NCBI GenBank assembly: GCA_945946715.1 | Contig: CAMEWU010000167.1 | Span: 1 to 5,054, forward strand | DNA length: 5,054 nucleotides | DNA from: an uncultured Clostridium sp. | GTDB lineage: Bacteria > Bacillota > Clostridia > Lachnospirales > Lachnospiraceae | Direction: 5' to 3' | Shown here: positions 1 to 5,054 of the stretch, piece after piece | How positions within the stretch are numbered: the first letter of the stretch is position 1 | Layout of the letters: each line of letters opens with the position of its first letter | Translations under genes and position numbers: made by a program | Notes under the pieces: generated by a model | What the model was told of the DNA's origin: nothing | Seen by the model: only the letters and a program-made list of their open reading frames with translations | Databases searched by the model: none

Positions 1-1
1 C

Positions 2-961
2 TTGATTTTTATGGATCACTTAATGCCGGAAATGGATGGTGTGGAAACCTTGCGGCGACTGCGAAGAGAAACCGGAAATCCAAATCAGTTTACAGTGGTG
101 ATTGCGTTAACGGCAAATGCCATTAAGGGTTCCAGAGATTTTTATATTGAGACAGGATTTCATGAATATCTGACAAAGCCTATTGAAGGTGAGAAGCTGG
201 AAGAGGTGCTTATGCAACTATTGCCAAATGAATATATTATTCCGGCAGAGGAAGAACAGGAGAGATTGGGAAATCAACAGGAATCGGCAACTGTTATGGG
301 AGGCATGAGCACTATAGAAACATCTGTTTCTACTGAAGACTGCATGCAGGAGCTGGTAACATTGTTAGATGAGGCTCATATTAAAGTAGAAGATGGTTAT
401 TATTTTGCAGGCAAATCTATGGGACAGTTTCACTGGATGATTATGCTGTTTGCGGAAAGTTTTCGAGAGAAGTATCAAAAGCTGGCAGAGCTATATGATG
501 AGAAGAATCAGGAAATGTATACCATAGAAGTTCATGCATTGAAATCAAATGCGAAAGGGATTGGAGCCAGACAATTGTATCAGCTGGCATGGGAACATGA
601 GCAACAATCCCGGGCCGGAAACTGGGAATATGTACAGATGCATTGGGAAGAATTGTGTCAGGAATGGTGTTGTGTTGTAAACGGAATCTATAATTATATT
701 GGAGAAGATCCTGTTGAACTGGGGGAAGCAGCAGTGACAGACAGTACTACTCCCTTGGATTTAACCATGGAGCAACGGATGATTTTGGAAAACAGCATAT
801 CTTTTGTTGAAAATTTCGAAGCGGATCCCGCATGTGCATTGATTGAAAATCTGTTACAGGAAAATCTTTCGGAAGAAAGTAAAACATGCCTGGAACAGGT
901 ATTAGCAGCATTGGATTGTCTGAATTATGAAGAGGCAGTTCGACTATTAAGACAATTGTAA
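2..961 (+). CDS. C-terminal part of a hybrid sensor kinase / phosphorelay protein (receiver + HPt), 5' truncated
   Basis: The reading frame is open to the left edge, so only the last 319 or so residues are present; the first in-window ATG/TTG is not the true start. Residues 1-75 are the second half of a response-regulator receiver domain: the phospho-acceptor Asp is D5 in MDHLMPEMDG, the conserved Thr is T37 in ALTAN, and the conserved Lys is K59 in TKP. After an acidic linker (about 78-115) comes an HPt domain at about 140-230 with the motif HALKSNAKGIGA; H178 is the probable phosphorylated histidine. Residues 235-319 form an acidic helical tail of unknown role. Receiver followed by HPt is the usual C-terminal order of hybrid histidine kinases, so phosphate would pass from the receiver Asp to the HPt His and then to a separate regulator. 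A kinase domain should lie upstream, but a kinase-less receiver-HPt protein cannot be excluded. A terminator follows the stop, so the gene is not part of the downstream B12-type operon. Confidence 0.9.
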   Translation: MIFMDHLMPEMDGVETLRRLRRETGNPNQFTVVIALTANAIKGSRDFYIETGFHEYLTKPIEGEKLEEVLMQLLPNEYIIPAEEEQERLGNQQESATVMGGMSTIETSVSTEDCMQELVTLLDEAHIKVEDGYYFAGKSMGQFHWMIMLFAESFREKYQKLAELYDEKNQEMYTIEVHALKSNAKGIGARQLYQLAWEHEQQSRAGNWEYVQMHWEELCQEWCCVVNGIYNYIGEDPVELGEAAVTDSTTPLDLTMEQRMILENSISFVENFEADPACALIENLLQENLSEESKTCLEQVLAALDCLNYEEAVRLLRQL

Positions 962-967
962 AGGCAG

Positions 968-1003
968 GGAGCATATCCGGATAACCGGGCATGCTCCATT
1001 TTT
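968..1003 (+). terminator. Intrinsic terminator of the phosphorelay gene
   Basis: Seven bases after the stop codon, GGAGCAT (968-974) pairs with ATGCTCC (991-997). An inner CCGG/CCGG stem (977-980 with 985-988) closes an ATAA loop, with a two-base internal mismatch on each side. A run of five T (999-1003) follows. This is a classic Rho-independent terminator. The next promoter's -35 box begins only three bases later, so the two transcription units are packed back to back. Confidence 0.9.
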
Positions 1004-1005
1004 CA

Positions 1006-1034
1006 TTGACATTCATCCTAATACCGAATACAAT
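1006..1034 (+). promoter_or_regulatory. SigA/sigma-70-type promoter of the riboswitch-led operon
   Basis: A consensus -35 box TTGACA (1006-1011) is separated by exactly 17 bases from TACAAT (1029-1034), one mismatch from the consensus -10. Transcription should begin near 1041. The promoter is close to ideal and no operator-like dyad overlaps it, which fits strong basal initiation with control exerted later by the leader RNA. Confidence 0.85.
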
Positions 1035-1075
1035 ATAGCCATTGAAAAATATCATAATTCTGCAAACCTTGCGGT

Positions 1076-1100
1076 CAGATGGATAGCTGATATTCATCTG
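1076..1100 (+). other. Leader RNA hairpin just upstream of the riboswitch core
   Basis: CAGATGGATA (1076-1085) and TATTCATCTG (1091-1100) form a ten-pair stem in RNA with one G-U pair and a five-base GCTGA loop. It lies about 35 bases after the predicted transcription start and directly before the conserved riboswitch core. Its last two bases would be shared with the proposed P1 helix. It could be a peripheral stem, a 5' stabilising hairpin, or a competitor of P1; nothing in the sequence decides between these. Confidence 0.5.
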
Positions 1101-1226
1101 TTTAAAGGAACGCGGTGCGAGGCCGGACTGTTAATCCCAGCCGTAATGGGGACGAACGAATCATTATGTCACTGAAGCTGAAGCTTTGGGAAGGCGATTC
1201 CAGTAGGATGAACCAGAGTCGGAACA
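1099..1226 (+). promoter_or_regulatory. Cobalamin (B12) riboswitch aptamer
   Basis: The conserved blocks of the cobalamin riboswitch family appear in order: AAAGGAA (1104-1110), GGTGCGA (1114-1120; the GTGCGA core also occurs in the E. coli btuB element as I recall it), AGCCGTAA (1139-1146) in the loop of a CCC/GGG stem, GTCACTG (1168-1174), GGGAAGGC (1188-1195), AGTAGGATGAACC (1202-1214) and GAGTCGG (1216-1222). TGTTT (1099-1103) can pair with GAACA (1222-1226) as a short P1 helix. Family members bind adenosyl- or methyl-type cobalamin and usually switch B12 uptake or synthesis genes off when B12 is plentiful. It sits between the promoter and the four-gene operon, so it should control all of them. 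The exact helix boundaries and preferred cobalamin form were not determined. Confidence 0.9.
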
Positions 1227-1250
1227 CAATACGTAAGGAGGAAAAATCGT

Positions 1251-1282
1251 AAATGTCTTTAGGCAAAAAGATGTTTATTTTT
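1251..1282 (+). terminator. Candidate riboswitch terminator hairpin A (AU-rich)
   Basis: AAATGTCTTT (1251-1260) can pair fully with AAAGATGTTT (1267-1276) in RNA, with two adjacent U-G/G-U pairs and a six-base AGGCAA loop. ATTTTT (1277-1282) follows. The stem is AU-rich and may be weak. It begins about 25 bases after the aptamer, a suitable place for an expression platform, and overlaps the start of the small ORF at 1253. Confidence 0.35.
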
Positions 1283-1330
1283 GTTGCCATGAATGGTGGC
1301 ATGGGTTGCTTCCAGATTCTTTTCACATGA
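1253..1330 (+). CDS. Possible 25-aa leader peptide between riboswitch and first gene
   Basis: ATG at 1253 is preceded by a strong AGGAGG (1236-1241) eleven bases upstream and opens a 25-codon frame ending in TGA at 1328-1330. The peptide begins MSLGKKMFIFVAMNGG and ends in ILFT: a short basic start followed by a mostly hydrophobic stretch. I recognise no family. It lies wholly within the riboswitch expression platform and overlaps both terminator-like hairpins, so ribosome movement through it could alter folding. The AGGAGG might instead be part of a riboswitch structure, and a frame of this length can arise by chance. Confidence 0.3.
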   Translation: MSLGKKMFIFVAMNGGMGCFQILFT

Positions 1331-1350
1331 CAGCACAGAATGGATTTTTT
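1311..1350 (+). terminator. Candidate riboswitch terminator hairpin B
   Basis: TCCA (1311-1314) and TTCT (1317-1320), with a two-base GA bulge between them, pair with AGAA (1337-1340) and TGGA (1341-1344). Six T (1345-1350) follow the stem at once. The geometry is that of an intrinsic terminator, although the 16-base loop makes it only moderately stable. It ends 29 bases before the ATG of the first gene, where a B12-dependent terminator would be expected. TTCTTTTC (1317-1324) could alternatively pair with GAAAAGAA (1370-1377) next to that gene's ribosome binding site, so translational control is a second possibility. Confidence 0.4.
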
Positions 1351-1379
1351 CAAAAATATAAGAAAAGAGGAAAAGAAGC

Positions 1380-3248
1380 ATGGTAAAAATCAAGAAGCGG
1401 ATACTGGCAGTTTTGCTTACTGCAGCAATGTTAATTATGCTGCTGCCTTTGTCGGTATTTGCAGAAACACACGAAAATCAGGTACATGTAGTGGTAGAAA
1501 ACATGACCTACAAAATGGAACAGGGAGCTCCCTGGGAAGGAACGAAAATTGACGCCTGGGTTACCATTGAGTCTTCCAGTACCGCCCTTTCTGTACTGGA
1601 AACGGCAGTAGGAACTGGAAATCTGGATGCAGTGGCTGGTTACTATGGTACCTATATTAATGGTATCTACGGCATCACAAACGGAGATGGAGGAACCATA
1701 GGAGAATATGGATGGAATCCGGCAGGCTGGATGTTTGAGATAAATGGAACTATGGCAAGCTCCGGTATCTCCAATTATACGGTATCAGCCGGCACCTTAA
1801 GTGGTGGGGATGAGCTGGTATTTGAATATTCTTTAGATGGTGGACCGGATATCGGTTATGACTATTCGGATACGGAAAAGAAGGCCTTGAAAAGTCTGGA
1901 GGTAAGTGATGGTGTATTATCACCGGAATTTCGTTCAGGTCAGACCAGCTACACATTAACTATTCCAAGTGATACAGAAAGTATTGTATTATCACCGGAA
2001 GCGGAGAATAAGACAGAGACCATTACGGTTTCAGTAGGGGATACAGAATACAAACGGGCATTAGAAATTCCGGTAGATACAGGCACACAGATTTCAATTG
2101 TATGCAGCAATGGAACGGAAGAAACCACATATACCCTGTATGTGAAGAAAGCATCATCTGTGGCGACAGCTGATATGAAAAAGGATATGCTGGACCTTTA
2201 TAGTAAAGGGGAGAAAGATACCACTTGTGTTTATGGAAATGAATGGGTGATTCTTACAATGGCAAGAGCAGATGAACTGCCAAAGGAGTGGGCAGATGCT
2301 TATTATGCAAGTGTAGAAGATACGGTTAAAAGTTTAAAAAGTGCGAAATTAGATAGTACTTATGCAACGACCAATGCAAAAGTAGTATTGACGTTGAGTG
2401 CCATTGGAAAGAATCCGTCTAATGTGGCAGGCTACAATCTGTTAGCACCGCTGGCAGATATGAACTATATTAATAAGCAGGGGGTAAATGCAGCTATTTA
2501 CGCTTTGCTTGCTTTTGATGCAAAGGACTATACCATTCCGAAGGCTCAAGAAAATGAGGAACAGACAACCCGGGAAGCTTTGATTCAGTGTGTCCTGGAT
2601 GCTGAACTGGAAACCGGCGGATGGGATTGGTCCGGAATTCAAGCAGACCCTGATTTTACGGCAATGGCAATTCAGGCGTTGACTCCTTATTACACAACCA
2701 ATGGTGATGTGAAAGCAGCAGTTGACCGGGGCTTACAGGCATTATCGGATATTCAGAATCCGGATGGAAGTTTTTCAAGCTGGGGAGTACAGAATTCCTG
2801 TAGTACAGCACAAGTTTTGTTGGCATTGTCCGGAATAGGGATTAACCCTGCAACGGATAGCCGATTTATAAAAAATGGATATACCATTTTCCAGGGCTTA
2901 GGTGACTTCTATGTTGCGGGAAGTGGATTCCGCTATGATTTTTCTTCTCCGACAGCGGATGGATATTCAACAGCACAGGTATCCCAGGCGTTGGTTGCCT
3001 ATGACAGATTAATAAATCAGGAAAAATCATTTTATGATATGCAGGATGTGGTGATGGAAAGCACCGAGGAAGAGACAACGGAAGTAGTGACTGAAGCCAC
3101 AACTGCTGTAACAGAAAACTCTACTGCGACAAGTAGTAATGGTACTCCAAGAACCGGTGACCATGCACCACTTGGCTTTTTGTCATGTGTTGCTATTCTT
3201 GCAGTATTAAGTTTTGCGGCAACAATAGGAAAGAAACAAGAAAAATAA
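1380..3248 (+). CDS. Wall-anchored DUF4430 / cadherin-like / alpha-barrel protein; putative intrinsic-factor-like corrinoid binder
   Basis: This 622-aa protein is secreted and probably linked to the cell wall. Domains in order: signal peptide (1-28, cut expected after VFA); DUF4430, transcobalamin C-terminal-like (about 30-152, with GWMFEING at 116-123 and the LVFEY strand at 146-150); cadherin-like beta-sandwich (about 169-259, SLEVSDGVLSPEF start); alpha/alpha-barrel with terpenoid-cyclase/prenyltransferase-type repeats (about 262-555, with GGWDW 413-417, PDFTAMA 424-430, DGSF 462-465, STAQ 475-478 and STAQ 530-533); Thr/Glu-rich linker (about 558-588); sortase-type TPRTGD (589-594), hydrophobic segment and basic tail. 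No DxDD cyclase motif is present, so a binding role is likelier than an enzymatic one. Intrinsic factor and transcobalamin grip cobalamin between an alpha barrel and a beta domain; the same two folds occur here in reversed order. The start is fixed by AGAGGA (1366-1371), eight bases upstream. First gene after the B12 riboswitch. Domain calls are strong; cobalamin as ligand is inference. Confidence 0.9.
   Translation: MVKIKKRILAVLLTAAMLIMLLPLSVFAETHENQVHVVVENMTYKMEQGAPWEGTKIDAWVTIESSSTALSVLETAVGTGNLDAVAGYYGTYINGIYGITNGDGGTIGEYGWNPAGWMFEINGTMASSGISNYTVSAGTLSGGDELVFEYSLDGGPDIGYDYSDTEKKALKSLEVSDGVLSPEFRSGQTSYTLTIPSDTESIVLSPEAENKTETITVSVGDTEYKRALEIPVDTGTQISIVCSNGTEETTYTLYVKKASSVATADMKKDMLDLYSKGEKDTTCVYGNEWVILTMARADELPKEWADAYYASVEDTVKSLKSAKLDSTYATTNAKVVLTLSAIGKNPSNVAGYNLLAPLADMNYINKQGVNAAIYALLAFDAKDYTIPKAQENEEQTTREALIQCVLDAELETGGWDWSGIQADPDFTAMAIQALTPYYTTNGDVKAAVDRGLQALSDIQNPDGSFSSWGVQNSCSTAQVLLALSGIGINPATDSRFIKNGYTIFQGLGDFYVAGSGFRYDFSSPTADGYSTAQVSQALVAYDRLINQEKSFYDMQDVVMESTEEETTEVVTEATTAVTENSTATSSNGTPRTGDHAPLGFLSCVAILAVLSFAATIGKKQEK
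3055..3147 (+). repeat. Low-complexity Thr/Glu-coding stretch (wall linker)
   Basis: This part of the 622-aa protein gene encodes a run rich in Thr, Glu, Val and Ala (for example EETTEVVTEATT) just before the sortase-type motif. Such linkers typically span the peptidoglycan. The segment resembles the stalk encoded in the next gene at about 3598-3690. Confidence 0.65.
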
Positions 3249-3275
3249 GTATTATGAAATAAGGAGAGCAGCACA

Positions 3276-4073
3276 ATGCAATGGATAAAACAGCATAAAT
3301 CAATTATGATTGGTAGTGGAGTCATTCTGATTGTGTTACTTGCAGCTTTCCTGTTTGGTGGCCCTAGTACGTCTCCTTCCCCGGAATCGGGGATAGGGGA
3401 ACCGGATATTTCAGAAGATACCACAGCAGGAGATTTGGGTACGACAGGAAAAGCAGGAGTGGATACCACAGAAGCTTTTGGAACAGTGGTCAATGGAGAT
3501 ATGGACTCAGATAAACAATCAGAGTCCGGAGAGAATACAGAGACTGCTACAACTGCATCTGCTCAGAAAGAAACAATCCAAGAGGCAGGAACGGAAGATT
3601 CGAAGGAGACTACAACTGCGTCTGTAACAGAGGCAACTACAGAAACCACTACAGAAGTGACCACGGAAGCCATTACGGAACAGGCGACCATTACCTGTAC
3701 CATTTCTATTTCCTGTGCAACCATATTAAATAATATGGATTCCTTAGATCCGGCAAAAAAGGACTTAATACCGGCAGATGGAGTGATTTTGTCTGAGACA
3801 GAAGTGACTCTGAAAGAAGGAGAAACTGTGTATGATGCATTACGAAGTGCCTGTAAAGATGCAGGAATCTTAGTGGATGCTACTTACTCTCCGGTAAATA
3901 GTTCCACTTATGTAAGAGGAATTCAGAATATCTATGAATTTGATTGTGGCAGTCTTTCCGGATGGAAGTATTCTGTAAATGGCGTATATGCAAATTATGG
4001 ATGCTCTTCTTATATTCTGAAGGATGGCGATGTGATTCGCTGGAATTATACATGTGCAGTAAATGATGTGTAA
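3276..4073 (+). CDS. Membrane-tethered DUF4430 (transcobalamin beta-domain-like) protein
   Basis: This 265-aa protein has a short basic start, one hydrophobic segment (about residues 10-29) and no lipobox, so it is probably tethered to the outer face of the membrane by an uncleaved N-terminal anchor. Residues 30-136 are a low-complexity Ser/Thr/Glu/Gly stalk. Residues 138-262 form the folded part, ending in a typical DUF4430 core: GETVYDALRSAC (182-193), GWKYSVNG (229-236) and LKDGDVIRWNYT (248-259). Six cysteines (141, 147, 193, 224, 243, 260) all lie in the folded part, so disulfides are possible. There is no alpha barrel, unlike the preceding gene product. AAGGAGA (3261-3267) lies eight bases before the ATG, and the gene starts 27 bases after the previous stop. 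A role as second-stage acceptor passing a corrinoid to the ECF importer fits its position and the operon's B12 riboswitch, but is inferred. Confidence 0.88.
   Translation: MQWIKQHKSIMIGSGVILIVLLAAFLFGGPSTSPSPESGIGEPDISEDTTAGDLGTTGKAGVDTTEAFGTVVNGDMDSDKQSESGENTETATTASAQKETIQEAGTEDSKETTTASVTEATTETTTEVTTEAITEQATITCTISISCATILNNMDSLDPAKKDLIPADGVILSETEVTLKEGETVYDALRSACKDAGILVDATYSPVNSSTYVRGIQNIYEFDCGSLSGWKYSVNGVYANYGCSSYILKDGDVIRWNYTCAVNDV
3598..3690 (+). repeat. Low-complexity Thr/Glu-coding stretch (membrane stalk)
   Basis: Imperfectly repeated ACN/GAR codons encode a Thr/Glu run, including TEATTETTTEVTTEA, between the membrane anchor and the DUF4430 domain of the 265-aa protein. Its composition and order are close to the linker of the preceding protein. 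Such codon runs are prone to length change by slippage. Confidence 0.65.
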
Positions 4074-4085
4074 ATGAGGGAAGCT

Positions 4086-4976
4086 ATGAAAGATGCATTT
4101 TCTATGTATCATCCAATTGTAAATCTGATTTTCTTTTTGGCAGTTCTGGGTTTTTCTGCTTTTTTTCAGCACCCGGTCTGTATCGTGTTGGAAATCATTA
4201 CTGCAGTCGCCTACGGGGCTCTATTAAGAGGTAAAGAGGCAGTTATGGGTTCCATGGTATATTTATTGCCTGTAAGCGGACTGATTATCTTATTAAATCC
4301 GTTATTCAATCATCAGGGTCTTACTGTATTAGGTTATTTTTCAGGTGGCAATCCTTTTACGTTAGAGGCGATTATATATGGCATGGTAGCTGCCGGAATT
4401 CTGCTGACATTTGTTCAATGGTTTGCCTGTTGGAACCAGATTATGACTACAGATAAGCTGGTGTATCTTTTTGGCAGACTGGCACCGGCACTGAGTCTGG
4501 TTATGGCAATGACATTTCGATTTATTCCCAGATATGGAAAACAATATAAAGCGGTAGCTGCCGCACAGCGACAGTTGGGACATACAATGGAACAGGGGAA
4601 GCTGATAGGAAAGATGCGGACAAGTGTCCGGATTTTTTCTATTATGCTCACCTGGGCAATGGAACATGCCATAGAAACTGCTAATTCTATGAAAAATCGG
4701 GGCTATGGACTGCCAGGGCGAACTGCATTTTCCCTGTATAAATGGACAAAGCGGGATACAGCAGCTCTTTTGATTCTCCTTCTGTTAAGTGGAATCGTTG
4801 GATATGGAGTAGCAACAGGCAGATTATACTGGGGATGCTTTCCTACATTTTCTGAAGTTGGGACTGATTGGCAGTCCATGGGAATCTATATCTGCTATGG
4901 AATACTATTGCTTTTTCCAATGCTGGCAGATGGTGTAGAAGCTGTTCAGTTTTACAAAGCAGATGGCAGGAGGTAA
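4086..4976 (+). CDS. ECF transporter transmembrane (T) subunit, EcfT/CbiQ family
   Basis: This integral membrane scaffold of an energy-coupling factor importer couples paired ABC ATPases to a substrate-binding S component. The ATG at 4086 gives 296 aa and has GAGG (4076-4079) six bases upstream. An in-frame ATG at 4074, directly after the previous stop, would add MREA but lacks a ribosome binding site. Family signs are the N-terminal FSMYHP (5-10), NPLFNHQG (71-78) followed by a TLEAIIYG segment (92-99), RFIPRYG in the middle, and the C-terminal coupling motif SMKNRGYGLPGRT with R205-G206. Hydrophobic segments lie near 13-27, 31-47, 55-72 and 94-114, with two more near the C terminus. The first coupling site, usually similar to AQRARG, reads AQRQLG (160-165), an unusual variant. 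Gene order and the B12 riboswitch suggest cobalamin or corrinoid import. The T subunit itself does not show the substrate. Confidence 0.9.
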   Translation: MKDAFSMYHPIVNLIFFLAVLGFSAFFQHPVCIVLEIITAVAYGALLRGKEAVMGSMVYLLPVSGLIILLNPLFNHQGLTVLGYFSGGNPFTLEAIIYGMVAAGILLTFVQWFACWNQIMTTDKLVYLFGRLAPALSLVMAMTFRFIPRYGKQYKAVAAAQRQLGHTMEQGKLIGKMRTSVRIFSIMLTWAMEHAIETANSMKNRGYGLPGRTAFSLYKWTKRDTAALLILLLLSGIVGYGVATGRLYWGCFPTFSEVGTDWQSMGIYICYGILLLFPMLADGVEAVQFYKADGRR

Positions 4977-4980
4977 CAAA

Positions 4981-5054
4981 ATGGAAATTTTTTGCTTAGA
5001 GCAATTTGGGTTTCAATATCCACAGGGTGATACAAGGGTACTGAATCAGATTCA
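4981..5054 (+). CDS. ECF/ABC transporter ATP-binding (A) subunit, 3' truncated
   Basis: Only the first 24 complete codons are in the window. The translation (MEIFCLEQFGFQYPQG, then DTRVLNQI) has the usual EcfA/ABC start: a beta strand, an aromatic A-loop-like FQYP and the vLnqI strand that leads to the Walker A region, which lies beyond the edge. AGGAGGT (4968-4974) is formed by the last sense codons of the T-subunit gene and the first base of its stop. The stop-to-start gap is four bases, so translation of the two is likely coupled. It should power the importer together with the preceding T subunit. Assignment rests on a short N terminus plus context. Confidence 0.8.
   Translation, partial: MEIFCLEQFGFQYPQGDTRVLNQI

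Noticed and set aside
1285..1301. Short hairpin TGCCA/TGGCA in the leader as a third terminator
   Set aside because: The stem is only about five to six pairs and is not followed by a T run; it could at most be part of an alternative fold.
747..1353. Antisense open frames over the end of the phosphorelay gene and over the riboswitch leader
   Set aside because: They lie opposite a clear coding region, terminator, promoter and aptamer; their proteins show no domain and composition typical of shadow frames.
1340..1552. A 70-codon + strand frame starting at ATG 1340
   Set aside because: It overlaps the signal peptide and DUF4430 region of the 622-aa gene in another frame, has no good ribosome binding site, and its start lies inside terminator hairpin B.
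1380..3248. The barrel domain as an active terpene cyclase or prenyltransferase
   Set aside because: No DxDD motif is present, the protein is secreted and wall-anchored, and the B12 operon context favours a binding role.
1750..3493. Several antisense frames opposite the 622-aa and 265-aa genes, the longest at 3032-3493
   Set aside because: They result from the low-complexity Thr/Glu codons and AT bias on the other strand; no ribosome binding site or recognisable domain.
3540..3700. The Thr/Glu codon run as a CRISPR or tandem-repeat array
   Set aside because: There are no regular repeat units or spacers; it is an in-frame low-complexity protein stalk.
4074..4085. ATG at 4074 as the start of the T subunit
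   Set aside because: It touches the preceding stop and has no Shine-Dalgarno sequence, whereas ATG 4086 has GAGG at a proper distance. Translational reinitiation at 4074 remains possible.
3870..4672. Antisense frames opposite the 265-aa and T-subunit genes
   Set aside because: They are shadows of well-supported genes and show no protein family features.

Overview
The window looks like a chromosomal stretch from a low-to-moderate GC, gut-type Clostridia (Lachnospiraceae-like) Firmicute. The reasons are strong AGGAGG-type ribosome binding sites, a Gram-positive signal peptide and sortase-type wall anchor, Thr/Glu-rich surface linkers, an ECF-type importer and a riboswitch-led operon. The genus cannot be determined from the sequence.

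Layout. Bases 1-961 hold the 3' end of a hybrid sensor kinase or related phosphorelay protein (receiver plus HPt domain). It is closed by a clear intrinsic terminator at 968-1003. A near-perfect sigma-70/SigA promoter (1006-1034, TTGACA-17-TACAAT) follows directly and starts a leader of about 340 nt. The leader contains a cobalamin (B12) riboswitch (about 1099-1226) and an expression platform with two terminator-like hairpins and a 25-codon small ORF with its own ribosome binding site. Four tightly spaced genes on the + strand follow: a wall-anchored 622-aa protein (1380-3248), a membrane-tethered 265-aa protein (3276-4073), an ECF transporter T subunit (4086-4976) and the first 24 codons of an ECF/ABC ATPase (4981 to the window end).

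How the genes may work together. The 622-aa protein joins a DUF4430 domain (the Pfam family also described as transcobalamin-like C-terminal), a cadherin-like beta-sandwich and an alpha/alpha-barrel of the terpenoid-cyclase/prenyltransferase-repeat type. The barrel and beta domain are the two building blocks of human intrinsic factor and transcobalamin, here in reversed order with an insert between them. The second protein carries a DUF4430 domain alone on a membrane-tethered Thr/Glu-rich stalk. With a B12 riboswitch upstream and an ECF importer downstream, the simplest reading is a Gram-positive surface capture-and-relay system for cobalamin or a related corrinoid: a wall-anchored two-domain binder, a membrane-tethered single-domain binder, then an ECF transporter. 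No substrate-specific S component is visible; it is expected past the right edge. Corrinoid binding by these proteins is inference from domain architecture and regulation, not shown by the sequence alone.
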